A stretch of DNA of 64,000 nucleotides from Paenibacillus_E sp042676385 (GTDB lineage: Bacteria; Bacillota; Bacilli; Paenibacillales; NBRC-103111): the NCBI RefSeq assembly GCF_042676385.1, contig NZ_JBHTHA010000049.1:72211-136210 (forward strand), read 5' to 3'. Positions within the stretch are counted from its first letter, which is position 1. Every line of letters begins with the position of its first letter. The notes beneath the pieces were generated by a model. The model did no database searches. It was not told where the DNA came from and saw nothing but the letters and a program-made list of their open reading frames with translations. Below are positions 25,479-34,095 of this stretch, piece after piece. Both the position numbers and the translations under genes were made by a program.

Positions 25479-25964
25479 CTATTGAAGTACTTTATCCGTT
25501 ATCCAAATCTGCTTGATTTTACCGTCGTGCAGCAATGGGTTTAATTTATTCATTAATGTTGAAGTCAAACTATCAGACCCTTTACTGCCTTCGATTTGTT
25601 CTTTGGTCATGTCACCCAATGTTTGAACAATCGTCCCTTTTACAGCTGAGTCTAGCAGACTATCAAATTCTGTCTTGCCTTTAGTGTTCTCTAATTCAAA
25701 AGCTAAACTGATTTTAATGAAATTCTGGCTGCCGGATAAGTTCGTCAAAATATCTTTGATAATTGCCGTATTTGCTTTGACGGTTTCAGCCGATGGCGCT
25801 TTAGTCGGTTTCACACTTGCAACCGCATCTTGAGCTTGTCCTGCCGGATCCTTGGATTGATTATTTTTCTCCATAAAATTCCATAAAACAAATGCAGCTG
25901 TCAATATCAAGGTAATCGCGATCAAAATCGAAACAATAAGTATAAAAATTTTGTTCTTAAACAC
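25479..25964 (-). CDS. fliL: Flagellar basal-body-associated protein FliL
   Basis: Single-pass protein that associates with stators and the basal body. The 161-residue product has one membrane segment (about residues 6-29), a Lys/Ala/Gln-rich linker and a C-terminal FliL domain with FIKISLAFELEN and IWITDKVLQ. The start is GTG 25964, directly after the FlbD stop, with GGAGGG inside the upstream gene. Confidence 0.93.
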   Translation of the reverse strand: MFKNKIFILIVSILIAITLILTAAFVLWNFMEKNNQSKDPAGQAQDAVASVKPTKAPSAETVKANTAIIKDILTNLSGSQNFIKISLAFELENTKGKTEFDSLLDSAVKGTIVQTLGDMTKEQIEGSKGSDSLTSTLMNKLNPLLHDGKIKQIWITDKVLQ

Positions 25965-26186
25965 CTACGAGCCCTCCATATCCATGGACTTGATAGTGGC
26001 TCGAATTGAGCCGATTTCCTGCATGTAGGTTCGCACTAAGCTTACCACAACCTCTGCCTTCTCGAGAACCGTGATTTTCTTACCTGTGGTCAATGTAATC
26101 ATGGTGTCCGGAGTCTCTTCGATCATCTCGATTAAGATGGCATTCAGAAAGATGGTCTTACCGTTTAATCGTGTTAGAGAAATCAT
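25965..26186 (-). CDS. swrD: FlbD-family protein (SwrD homologue)
   Basis: The 73-residue protein matches the FlbD family: MISLTRLNGKTIFLNAILIE, then DTMITLTTGKKITV. The Bacillus subtilis member between flgE and fliL is SwrD, which raises motor power for swarming. The open frame reaches 16 codons further, but ATG 26186 has AGGAGG 6 nt upstream and gives the family N-terminus. Confidence 0.93.
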   Translation of the reverse strand: MISLTRLNGKTIFLNAILIEMIEETPDTMITLTTGKKITVLEKAEVVVSLVRTYMQEIGSIRATIKSMDMEGS

Positions 26187-26244
26187 TGTTTCCTCCTGCA
26201 TCCCGTTGGGGGAGCTCAGCCCCCCATCTAGCATGCTTTAGTTA

Positions 26245-27063
26245 TTAGTGCTTAAGATTAACAACCTCTTGAAGAACTTCATCAGAAGTGGTAATAATGC
26301 GCGAGTTCGCCTGGAAACCGCGTTGGGCAATAATCATTTCGGTGAACTCACCCGTCAAGTCAACGTTTGACATTTCTAACTGTCCGGAAACCAGTGTTCC
26401 TGCACCAGCCGCTGCATTCCCTGGAGTTGTAATCGCATTTCCGCTACCTGCTGACATCGGGGCATTCGCCGTTGTTCGGTACAAATTGCCGCCTACTTTT
26501 TCCAAACCACCCGGATTATCAACTGTTATAATCCCTAATTGCTGGCCTGTTACTTTAGCACCGGCATTATCAATTCCATTAATCGTACCGTCTTGACCAA
26601 TTGAAAACGAAACGATCGCAGGATCAATAACGACCGGAGCGCCACTCGCATCTAGCACATGAAGGCCGTCAGCATTGACTAGGTTTCGGTTCGCATCCAG
26701 AGTAAAGTTGCCGGATCTCGTCAAAAACGGTCCACTTGGCGTTGTCGTATCGACTGCAAAAAATCCGTCTCCATTAATTCGTAAATCCGTCGTTACATTA
26801 GTTGTCATAGCACTTCCTTGAGTATGAATGGTATCGATTGCAGCCATGCTGACACCAAGACCAACCTGCTGCGCATTGACACCGCCACGCTCAGCATCCG
26901 GAGCACTAACACCTGAAACCGTTTGACTCAAAATGTCTTTGAACATGACACGACTGCCTTTAAAGCCGATTGTATTCACGTTGGCGATGTTATTGCCGAT
27001 TACATCCAATTTTGTTTGAAAACCGCGCATACCTGAAACGCCTGAGTACAAAGATCTTAACAT
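26245..27063 (-). CDS. flgE: Flagellar hook protein FlgE (FlgG-like)
   Basis: Hook/rod-family protein of 272 residues. The N-terminus has MLRSLYSGVSGMRGFQTKLD and IGNNIANVNTIGFK, and the C-terminus ends with MIIAQRGFQANSRIITTSDE and VVNLKH, the paired D0 helices. Its length and position after flgD equal the Bacillus subtilis hook gene, once called flgG. An open frame continues 32 codons upstream, but ATG 27063 has AGGAGG 10 nt before it. Confidence 0.94.
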   Translation of the reverse strand: MLRSLYSGVSGMRGFQTKLDVIGNNIANVNTIGFKGSRVMFKDILSQTVSGVSAPDAERGGVNAQQVGLGVSMAAIDTIHTQGSAMTTNVTTDLRINGDGFFAVDTTTPSGPFLTRSGNFTLDANRNLVNADGLHVLDASGAPVVIDPAIVSFSIGQDGTINGIDNAGAKVTGQQLGIITVDNPGGLEKVGGNLYRTTANAPMSAGSGNAITTPGNAAAGAGTLVSGQLEMSNVDLTGEFTEMIIAQRGFQANSRIITTSDEVLQEVVNLKH

Positions 27064-27155
27064 GTGTAAGATGCCTCCTAAAGGTTTTCTAAATAAGTTG
27101 AGCTGCTTCATTCGCTCCACAGCTCCAGGCTCCCTAGAGTGGTCCAGCCTGTTGG

Positions 27156-27545
27156 TCAAGCAATAATAACGGCACTATCAATCTGTGTAAAAACATGTTC
27201 ATTCATCGATTTTCCATCTAGCGCTGTCACTACAGTGCGATTAGGAACATTGACGATTAGTGCGTTGCCATTCAAAAGCATCAGGGCATCTTTGGCTCCT
27301 TTAGCTGCAGCCTTGTCAATGGCAGAACTAATTTTGTCCATTTGCTCCGGTTGAATTTGAATGCCTCGCTCTTTGAGCCTAACCTCTGCATGATGACTAA
27401 AACGAACAAATTGATCCTGAAGCAAATTTTGAAATGTTGGTTTACCGGGGGTAGTCGCCCGCGGTTGGACAAGTTGTGTTCGTCTCGTAGACGCTGGAGG
27501 AGCCGCATTCGGATAAAGCTGCCCAATGGATATTCGCTCCGTCAT
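27156..27545 (-). CDS. Flagellar operon protein, TIGR02530-like
   Basis: The 129-residue protein resembles the TIGR02530 flagellar family found between flgD and flgE in many Bacillota. Visible family features are FQNLLQDQFVRFSHHAEVRL in the middle (residues 39-58), then KERGI, ISSAIDKAAAKGAKDALMLL and VPNRTVVTALD. No membrane segment or signal is present. The start ATG overlaps the flgD stop (ATGA). The role is unproven; location suggests hook assembly. Confidence 0.85.
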   Translation of the reverse strand: MTERISIGQLYPNAAPPASTRRTQLVQPRATTPGKPTFQNLLQDQFVRFSHHAEVRLKERGIQIQPEQMDKISSAIDKAAAKGAKDALMLLNGNALIVNVPNRTVVTALDGKSMNEHVFTQIDSAVIIA

Positions 27546-27985
27546 TTGGTTTCTCCGGGATTCTCAATTTTTGTGAGCTTGTCCAGAGAAATTTCCTCTC
27601 CTTTCACATTGGCATATTGATTGCCATCTTTAAATGTAATGGAATCAACAATACCCGACTTGTCAACTGACGCTCCTGAGGAATCCGTACTGGTCCACGT
27701 AATCGATTTGCCGATCATTCCTGAAACAAACCCCAATGATTGACGCATTAGCTTCATTTCGCTTGCCATGTTCGTCAATTGTTCAACCGATGTAAACTGA
27801 GCCATCTGAGCGATAAACTCTTTGTCTTGTAACGGCTGTGTCGGGTCTTGATTCTGAAGTTGGGTAATCAGGATTTTAAGGAAATCATCCTTACCTAAGG
27901 CATTCCCATCTTTTTGCTTGGTTTGTGAGTTCTTGCCGGCATTGATTAAATCCGACACATTGCCGACAATTGGATCTGTAGCCAT
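27542..27985 (-). CDS. flgD: Flagellar hook-capping protein FlgD
   Basis: Scaffold that caps the growing hook. The 147-residue product is the short form, with the N-terminal LGKDDFLKILITQLQNQDPT motif and EFIAQMAQFTSVEQLTNM, both diagnostic. The long C-terminal tudor/FNIII parts of enterobacterial FlgD are absent, as is usual in Bacillota. Two adjacent ATGs are available after GGAGGTGAA; the second (27985) has better spacing. Confidence 0.94.
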   Translation of the reverse strand: MATDPIVGNVSDLINAGKNSQTKQKDGNALGKDDFLKILITQLQNQDPTQPLQDKEFIAQMAQFTSVEQLTNMASEMKLMRQSLGFVSGMIGKSITWTSTDSSGASVDKSGIVDSITFKDGNQYANVKGEEISLDKLTKIENPGETK

Positions 27986-28022
27986 CATTTCACCTCCAGA
28001 TTCCTAATTATTTCATGATTCA

Positions 28023-29486
28023 TTAAGCAATCACATCGAAGGAATTCCCGTATACAGCCGAACGCGACTGTACAACGTTCTCAATTTCTTGATTAAAATC
28101 CAGAGCATCTATTCCATAATCTGCAGAACGATTTTTGCTCTGACGTTGTGATTGGTTGGAAGACTGTCCTTGACGTTGATCCTGGAACATGCCGGACTGC
28201 ATCGTTGGACTTTGTGTAACCTCAAGTTTCTCTACTTGCAATCCTTGCGTTTGCAGAGATTGTCTTAACTGCGGAAGTTGACTTTCAAGCATCTGTTTAC
28301 CAGCAAGGCTATCTGCAGCAAATTGAGCTACCAGTTGCCCTTCATGCATCGTGATCTTCACATCAATATGTCCCAAATTTTTAGGGAATAACGATAACTT
28401 TGCTTCAGAGATGCCATTTGCTAATGTAACCTTCATGTTTTTCAGTACATGTTCGGTCATTTCTGCCGAAAAATTGGCCGCATTCATCGTTTGTGCGACG
28501 GGCTTCTCCAGCGGTGAAGTGGCAAGTTGTGCTTTTTGCAAATCGCTCAGAGCCATTATTGGACTGGAAATCCCGGATACATCTGAAGGACGTTCTTGGT
28601 CAGGCTCCAAAGGTACTTCAGCCTTCATAATGGATTGAATAGCGGGTACATTTATGACATTTTTCACAGCAAGAAGCTCGAGTTTAGAAATAGAAGGCTG
28701 TTTAGCTGTGACGATGTTTGCATTTTGCATCTCCGGAGCAGCTGGCTTATATGTACGCTTATGCTGGGGACGCATACTAGCAGTATGAACGTCTATTGAT
28801 TTGTCTTCTTCCAAACCTGCAGCGGCTTGTGTTGCAATGCCAGTTTGTTCATCCAACAATTTTGAAGCATTCGAACCAGCTACGAATTGAGGGAGCAAAG
28901 GTTCAATTGCATGCTGTAAATCTTGATTCAAATATTGCAAAATCGGATTATCAGGCTGCTGTTTCGATAATGACGCAAGGGTGAGCAATACATTCTGTGC
29001 TTGCAGATTGAAAGTATCAGCGGTCGGCAGACTAGATCCACTTCCCAAAGAAAAAGCTGGGGTTATCGGATTATCGCTAAATGAGCTCAGCAACTGCTCC
29101 GCTTGTTCAACCCATTGTTTCATTTTAGGATTTTGTAATAACTTCTCTGCCAATCCTGCATTGCTGTTCATCGCTTGCAGTAACATCTCTGGAAGAGGCT
29201 GTTGTTCAGTAGAATCGCCAGCAGGCATTTGTTCATTCTGGATTGCATTTTGCATCGGCATAGTTAAACTTTGAAGCATTTGCATCAAAGCTGCCAATGA
29301 TGTAACTTCAGCCGAAGGATCATTAGCGTCTTTGGGCTGTTGTTCAAGCTGACCGCTCAAAATTTGATTAAATGCGTCTTTAGCGCCCACGTTTGCACTC
29401 GCTTTTCCTGTCGCAGTTGAAGTCGAAGCAGTCCCTGCAGGCGCTGAAGAATTTGACGATGGTGCAATTGGCATTTGTACGTCCAT
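28023..29486 (-). CDS. fliK: Flagellar hook-length control protein FliK
   Basis: Secreted ruler that measures the hook and triggers the FlhB switch. The 487-residue protein has a long low-complexity Ala/Gln/Ser-rich N-terminal part and a compact C-terminal Flg_hook domain (about residues 345-425: LSLFPKNLGHIDVKITMHEG, LESQLPQLRQSLQTQGLQV), followed by a Gln/Ser tail. ATG 29486 (GGGAGGTGA upstream) replaces the frame start six codons earlier. It sits between motE-like and flgD. Confidence 0.92.
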   Translation of the reverse strand: MDVQMPIAPSSNSSAPAGTASTSTATGKASANVGAKDAFNQILSGQLEQQPKDANDPSAEVTSLAALMQMLQSLTMPMQNAIQNEQMPAGDSTEQQPLPEMLLQAMNSNAGLAEKLLQNPKMKQWVEQAEQLLSSFSDNPITPAFSLGSGSSLPTADTFNLQAQNVLLTLASLSKQQPDNPILQYLNQDLQHAIEPLLPQFVAGSNASKLLDEQTGIATQAAAGLEEDKSIDVHTASMRPQHKRTYKPAAPEMQNANIVTAKQPSISKLELLAVKNVINVPAIQSIMKAEVPLEPDQERPSDVSGISSPIMALSDLQKAQLATSPLEKPVAQTMNAANFSAEMTEHVLKNMKVTLANGISEAKLSLFPKNLGHIDVKITMHEGQLVAQFAADSLAGKQMLESQLPQLRQSLQTQGLQVEKLEVTQSPTMQSGMFQDQRQGQSSNQSQRQSKNRSADYGIDALDFNQEIENVVQSRSAVYGNSFDVIA

Positions 29487-29516
29487 TTTTTCACCTCCCT
29501 TCATGTGGATAATCTT

Positions 29517-30434
29517 TTAATGAGCGAGCTTTGCTGTAATCGAAGCGGCAATTTCTTTGTTGGCATCAGATAAGGAGGACATCACTTTCGAACGTGATGC
29601 GTTATCCATTCCGCTTAGGATTGCAAGCACTTTATCAGGGTTTGATTTATTCATTTCTAACAGCACGTTGGCCGCACTTTTCGGTACCATATTAGCAAAC
29701 GTTTGTCCCAAATCTTCCTTGCTTACGGAAGTCGAACCTTTAGTTGGGTCTTTAACTCCATTCAAGGCTAATCGTTCTTGAAGAGCGGCGATTTCTTTAT
29801 CCCGTACAGGAACCACATCTTTTAACCCGATCGAAGCTTCAGCCGCTTTTTTGGCATCCATCTTTTCAAGAATGGCTCCTCGACTATCGGCTTTCATCAT
29901 GGAGAAAACCAAGACCATCTCTTTAGGTGTTAAATTTTCAATAATCGGAGCCGCTTTGCTTGGCGTCATTTTGGCATATATGCTAGCGAGCTGGGTAATC
30001 TGATTGTTGTACTCTTCTTCCGTTTGCGTCTTATCTTTTAACTTATCTTCCAGTTCAGTAGCTTTGGCCTGCGCATCCTTTATAGATTGATCTTTTTGTT
30101 CAGCCGTTCCATCTGATTTTTTGAGCGCTGCTTCCAATTCGGCCACTCTCGCGTTCAGCTTTGCAATCTCATCATCTTTGCCCTTCAGAGACTCTTCAGC
30201 GGTCAAGGCCTTACCTGCTCCAGTCACAACTGTTTTCTCTTTAGGCGCTGGTACGATACTGCCAATAACAGGTGTATTATGAAGTGCCTTCTGAATGCTG
30301 CTCTTGATATCGTAATCAAAGATGGACAACAAAACGAAGAGCAGAACCGCCGTAAACACAAATGGGATGACAAACCAAATCAAGAATCGCTCTAATGCAC
30401 TATAGGATGTACCCTCTATGCTCGTATCAGCCAT
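29517..30434 (-). CDS. MotE/MgtE-N-like flagellar operon membrane protein (YlxF position)
   Basis: The 305-residue protein has one N-terminal membrane segment (about residues 15-36), a Lys/Glu-rich coiled coil (about 75-150), and a C-terminal MgtE-N-like helical domain in two parts: YAKMTPSKAAPIIENLTPKE, and further on FANMVPKSAANVLLEMNKSN with KVLAILSGM. MotE-family proteins are stator chaperones elsewhere, and ylxF is the Bacillus gene in this slot. It is 22 bp after fliJ and 30 bp before fliK. Confidence 0.82.
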   Translation of the reverse strand: MADTSIEGTSYSALERFLIWFVIPFVFTAVLLFVLLSIFDYDIKSSIQKALHNTPVIGSIVPAPKEKTVVTGAGKALTAEESLKGKDDEIAKLNARVAELEAALKKSDGTAEQKDQSIKDAQAKATELEDKLKDKTQTEEEYNNQITQLASIYAKMTPSKAAPIIENLTPKEMVLVFSMMKADSRGAILEKMDAKKAAEASIGLKDVVPVRDKEIAALQERLALNGVKDPTKGSTSVSKEDLGQTFANMVPKSAANVLLEMNKSNPDKVLAILSGMDNASRSKVMSSLSDANKEIAASITAKLAH

Positions 30435-30456
30435 TCCCTTTTCCCTCCTTCACGCT

Positions 30457-30900
30457 TCAATAGGACAGTCGCTTGTATCGGTTCGTGGCCATCTCATCTT
30501 GAGATTCCTGTTCCTTCTTTGCAACCAAAGATTGAAACTGGCAGTAAGCCTTCTCTCTCGCTTTTGTCCATACTTTCTCGTCGATCATTCTTTCGGAGAG
30601 ATGCTCTTGCTTCTTTTCCACTACATGTTGTGCTTTTTGAATATCTTGATGCTTGCGCATAATCTGCGTATCCAGATGATTCATATAAGTTTGCAACCGC
30701 ATCATTTCAGCAATTCTCACTGAATTTCCGGAGGCATCAGCCATCTGACTTTGAAGCTGATCTTTTTCTGCGTATAAACCGTGAAGACTGGTTTCTTCGT
30801 TCCGCAATTGACCGAGAGCATCAGAGAGAATCCACTCCGCTTGAGTTCTTTCATTATATTTGAGATCCACAATTTGTTGGAAAGAATACCGAAATTTCAT
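30457..30900 (-). CDS. fliJ: Flagellar export chaperone/stalk protein FliJ
   Basis: Coiled-coil protein that sits in the FliI ATPase ring and links it to FlhA. The 147-residue product is almost all helical and charged, beginning MKFRYSFQQIVDLK with a second conserved stretch KREQESQDE-like near the C-terminus. It begins 9 bp after the fliI stop. Sequence conservation in FliJ is low; position and length make the call. Confidence 0.88.
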   Translation of the reverse strand: MKFRYSFQQIVDLKYNERTQAEWILSDALGQLRNEETSLHGLYAEKDQLQSQMADASGNSVRIAEMMRLQTYMNHLDTQIMRKHQDIQKAQHVVEKKQEHLSERMIDEKVWTKAREKAYCQFQSLVAKKEQESQDEMATNRYKRLSY

Positions 30901-30909
30901 TCAGGCCCC

Positions 30910-32238
30910 TCATCCCCTGTAAAATTCATGAATCAAACGTTCTTGCGCTTCATCAAACGTTAATTTCTCGCTCGTTTTTTGCTTCGTATAATTCCATATC
31001 GTTTCAATATTTTCAATTGCAATATCGATATTTGGATTCGAACCTTTTTGGTACGCCCCGATATTAATGAGGTCTTCCGAATCTTTGTATATGGAGAGAA
31101 GTCGCTTTAATTGATCAGCAGCTTCCATATGTTCCTGAGGGACAATTTCTTTCATTACGCGGCTCACACTGGATAATACATCAACAGCCGGATAATGTCC
31201 TTTATTCGCTATGCTTCGATTGAGCACGATATGTCCATCCAGAATACCGCGCACTGCATCAGCGATTGGCTCATTCATATCATCGCCGTCAACCAAAACC
31301 GTATAGAATGCCGTAATGGATCCCTTCGGCCCAGTTCCGGATCGTTCCAACAATCGCGGCAGCATGGCGAAGACGGATGGTGTATAACCACGAGTTGCCG
31401 GCGGTTCTCCTACTGCAAGACCGACTTCCCGCTGAGCCATCGCAAACCGGGTTACAGAATCCATCATCATCATGACATTGAGACCACGATCGCGAAAATA
31501 TTCAGCAATACTTGTTGCAATCATCGCACCTTTAATACGAATCAATGCGGGTTGGTCGGAGGTCGCGACGATCACAACGGATCTGGCCAAGCCTTCAGGG
31601 CCCAAGTCTCGTTCGATAAAATCGAGGACTTCTCTACCCCGCTCACCGATAAGTGCAATAACATTGACATCAGCCGAAGTATTGCGTGCGATCATGCCCA
31701 TCAGCGTGCTCTTACCTACACCCGAACCCGCGAAAATACCGACACGCTGACCTTTGCCGATCGTGAGCAAACCATCAATGCATCGAACGCCTACGGAAAT
31801 CGGATGAAGAACACGCGGCCGAGTTAGAGGATTGCTGGGCGCATTATTCGTTGAATATTGAGCCATTCTTGATGGCAAAAATGATCCGTCGAGCGGCTGC
31901 CCTAAGCCATCTAGCACCTTGCCCAACAATTCATGACCAACCTGTACGGTCAAAGGCTTGCCTGTTCCAACTACATCACAGCCAGGTCCTATGGCTTCCA
32001 GTTCGCCTAAAGGCATTAATACTACTTTATTGCTACGAAAACCAACAACTTCCGCTTTCAAAGGTTTATTGGACTTATGCGGATAAATGTAGCAAAGATC
32101 GCCTATACTCACATCCGGGCCTTCGGATTCTACAGTTAAACCAATCACTTGAGTGACTTTTCCATTGACCCGAACTGGGTCGATTGCATTTAGCAACTCT
32201 TTGTATTTATCTGCTGACGGCACGGAAAAGCTCATCAT
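30910..32238 (-). CDS. fliI: Flagellum-specific ATPase FliI
   Basis: Hexameric ATPase of the export apparatus, related to F1-beta. The 442-residue protein has Walker A GSGVGKST (residues 171-178), Walker B VMMMMDSVTRFA, and the C-terminal helical domain. Start ATG overlaps the fliH stop by 4 nt, consistent with the FliH2-FliI complex being made in step. Confidence 0.97.
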   Translation of the reverse strand: MMSFSVPSADKYKELLNAIDPVRVNGKVTQVIGLTVESEGPDVSIGDLCYIYPHKSNKPLKAEVVGFRSNKVVLMPLGELEAIGPGCDVVGTGKPLTVQVGHELLGKVLDGLGQPLDGSFLPSRMAQYSTNNAPSNPLTRPRVLHPISVGVRCIDGLLTIGKGQRVGIFAGSGVGKSTLMGMIARNTSADVNVIALIGERGREVLDFIERDLGPEGLARSVVIVATSDQPALIRIKGAMIATSIAEYFRDRGLNVMMMMDSVTRFAMAQREVGLAVGEPPATRGYTPSVFAMLPRLLERSGTGPKGSITAFYTVLVDGDDMNEPIADAVRGILDGHIVLNRSIANKGHYPAVDVLSSVSRVMKEIVPQEHMEAADQLKRLLSIYKDSEDLINIGAYQKGSNPNIDIAIENIETIWNYTKQKTSEKLTFDEAQERLIHEFYRG

Positions 32239-33074
32239 TCAGCCCCCTCACTTTGGTTGGCCATTTGCCGCAGGGCTGATTTAATTTCTTTGAGTTGCGT
32301 ATCAATTCTTGCGTCAATACTGCCATAGGAAGAACGAATGACACATCCGTGATCCTGTACAGAGGCATCAGGAATGATCTCTAGCTCAGCTTGTGAGTCG
32401 ATGGAAGTTAACAATTCCTCACGAGCATCCTGGATATACGCGAATTGAGAAGGAGTTACACACAACGTAATAATTCCTTTTTCACGTCGACGAGAAAGAA
32501 CTTTCTGGACAAGATCGAGTACCCATTCCGGGTTTATGCTTAATTGACGACCTATCACTTTCTCAGCGATAGAAGTACTTAGATCTATAAGAAAAGGTTC
32601 TGATTCTTGAATAATTTGCTGTTTAAGAGTATAGGCTTGTTCCAAAATGGTACGTGCCTCTGCCAACATTTCATTATATTCTTGGCGAAGAACGATCTCA
32701 GCCTGCTCTATCCCGCGCTGATATCCCTCTTCAAACCCAGCTTGCTCAGCTTGTGAAACATGTTCTTCATCTTGTGCTCGACGTTGCTCCCACCATGAAG
32801 ATATCTCAGAGTCAACTTGTTCCCGAAGCGCGGCACACTCCTGCATTGCGAGATGAATCTGCTCATTGGCAAAAGCTTCGGCATCCTGAAGTATTTGATC
32901 CTTCATACTGGTTGCTTCTGCCAACTCTTGCTGCTGTTCCGGAGTCAGTTGGTTTCTCACGCTTTCTTCATCTTCAAGCAATCCTGCACGATATAGCTGC
33001 TGTGGCGTAAGAGCTTCAACAAGCTTAGTATCCTCTAGTGGAACATAGGCAAATGATTTAATGACATTAGACAA
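32235..33074 (-). CDS. fliH: Flagellar export regulator FliH
   Basis: Negative regulator and peripheral stalk for FliI. The roughly 279-residue protein is Glu/Gln-rich with long helices, a FEEGYQRGIEQAE stretch in the middle and the conserved C-terminal ATP-synthase-delta-like domain (VIGRQLSINPEWVLDLVQKV). The best start is TTG 33074 (LSNVIKSF, 9 nt after GGAGGAG), which overlaps the fliG stop by 8 nt; ATG 33083 is the alternative. Confidence 0.9.
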   Translation of the reverse strand: MSNVIKSFAYVPLEDTKLVEALTPQQLYRAGLLEDEESVRNQLTPEQQQELAEATSMKDQILQDAEAFANEQIHLAMQECAALREQVDSEISSWWEQRRAQDEEHVSQAEQAGFEEGYQRGIEQAEIVLRQEYNEMLAEARTILEQAYTLKQQIIQESEPFLIDLSTSIAEKVIGRQLSINPEWVLDLVQKVLSRRREKGIITLCVTPSQFAYIQDAREELLTSIDSQAELEIIPDASVQDHGCVIRSSYGSIDARIDTQLKEIKSALRQMANQSEGAE

Positions 33075-34083
33075 TAATATCATCTCCTCCACCGCGAGCG
33101 ATGATGATTTCACCTGATTCTTCTAGACGACGAATGGTGGCAACGATGCGTGTTTGCGCCTCTTCCACATCACGCAGACGTACTGGGCCCATAAACTCCA
33201 TTTCTTCCTTAAAGGTTTCCGCCATCCGTTTGGACATATTTTTAAACAAAGCGTCGCGCACTTCTTCACTCGCCACTTTAAGCGCAAGCTGTAGATCGGC
33301 ATTTTCAATATCCCGAATAATGCGTTGAATAGAACGATTGTCGATATTGACGATATCTTCGAACACGAACATCCGTTTTTTGATTTCTTCTGCAAGCTCC
33401 GGATCTTGAATTTCAAGGGAATCGAGAATCGTACGCTCCGTACCACGATCAACACCATTCAGAATTTGAACGATCGAAGCAATACCGCCCGCGTTCGTGT
33501 AATCCTGAGTAACCGTCGCGGAAAGTTTTTGCTCAAGCACGCGTTCCACTTGACTGATCACTTCCGGCGAGGTGCTGTCCATTAAAGCAATACGCTTCGC
33601 AACATCAGCTTGCTTCTCTTGCGGAAGTGAAGATAAAATAATCGACGCTTGATCGGCCTGCAAGTAAGACAATACCAAGGCGATCGTTTGCGAGTTTTCA
33701 TTTTGAATAAAGTTAAGAATTTGAGCCGGATCGGCTTTCCTAGCAAAATCAAACGGTCTCACCTGCAAGGTAGCCGTTAACCGGTTGATAATATCCAGAG
33801 CTTTCTGATTACCTAAAGCTTTCTCCAAAATATCTTTGGCGTATGCAATACCACCTTGAGAGATAAATTCCTGAGCCAAGCAGATTTGATGAAATTCCAT
33901 GAGAATGGATTCCTTCTCTAAAGAATCCACTTTCCTTACATTAGCAATTTCAAGCGTTAACTGCTCAATCTCATCTTCGCGCAAGTGTTTAAAAATTTGA
34001 GCAGACACCTCAGGGCCTAAACTGATCAAAAGAATCGCGGCCTTTTGCCGTCCGGTTAACCCTTGCAGAGCAGCTTTAGCCAT
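33067..34083 (-). CDS. fliG: Flagellar motor switch protein FliG
   Basis: Rotor protein contacted by the MotA stator. The 338-residue protein has the N-terminal FliF-binding domain, the middle domain with EHPQ-equivalent (here NENSQTIALVLSYL), and the C-terminal torque helix with FVFEDIVNIDNRSIQRIIRD and MGPVRLRDVEEAQ. Start ATG 34083 is 12 bp after the fliF stop. It ends with GGGDDIIV, whose codons supply the fliH ribosome site. Confidence 0.97.
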   Translation of the reverse strand: MAKAALQGLTGRQKAAILLISLGPEVSAQIFKHLREDEIEQLTLEIANVRKVDSLEKESILMEFHQICLAQEFISQGGIAYAKDILEKALGNQKALDIINRLTATLQVRPFDFARKADPAQILNFIQNENSQTIALVLSYLQADQASIILSSLPQEKQADVAKRIALMDSTSPEVISQVERVLEQKLSATVTQDYTNAGGIASIVQILNGVDRGTERTILDSLEIQDPELAEEIKKRMFVFEDIVNIDNRSIQRIIRDIENADLQLALKVASEEVRDALFKNMSKRMAETFKEEMEFMGPVRLRDVEEAQTRIVATIRRLEESGEIIIARGGGDDIIV

Positions 34084-34095
34084 ACAACTGCACCT

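Noticed and set aside
27064..27159. A 32-codon N-terminal extension of the hook protein
   Set aside because: AGGAGG precedes the internal ATG, which starts the conserved D0 helix.
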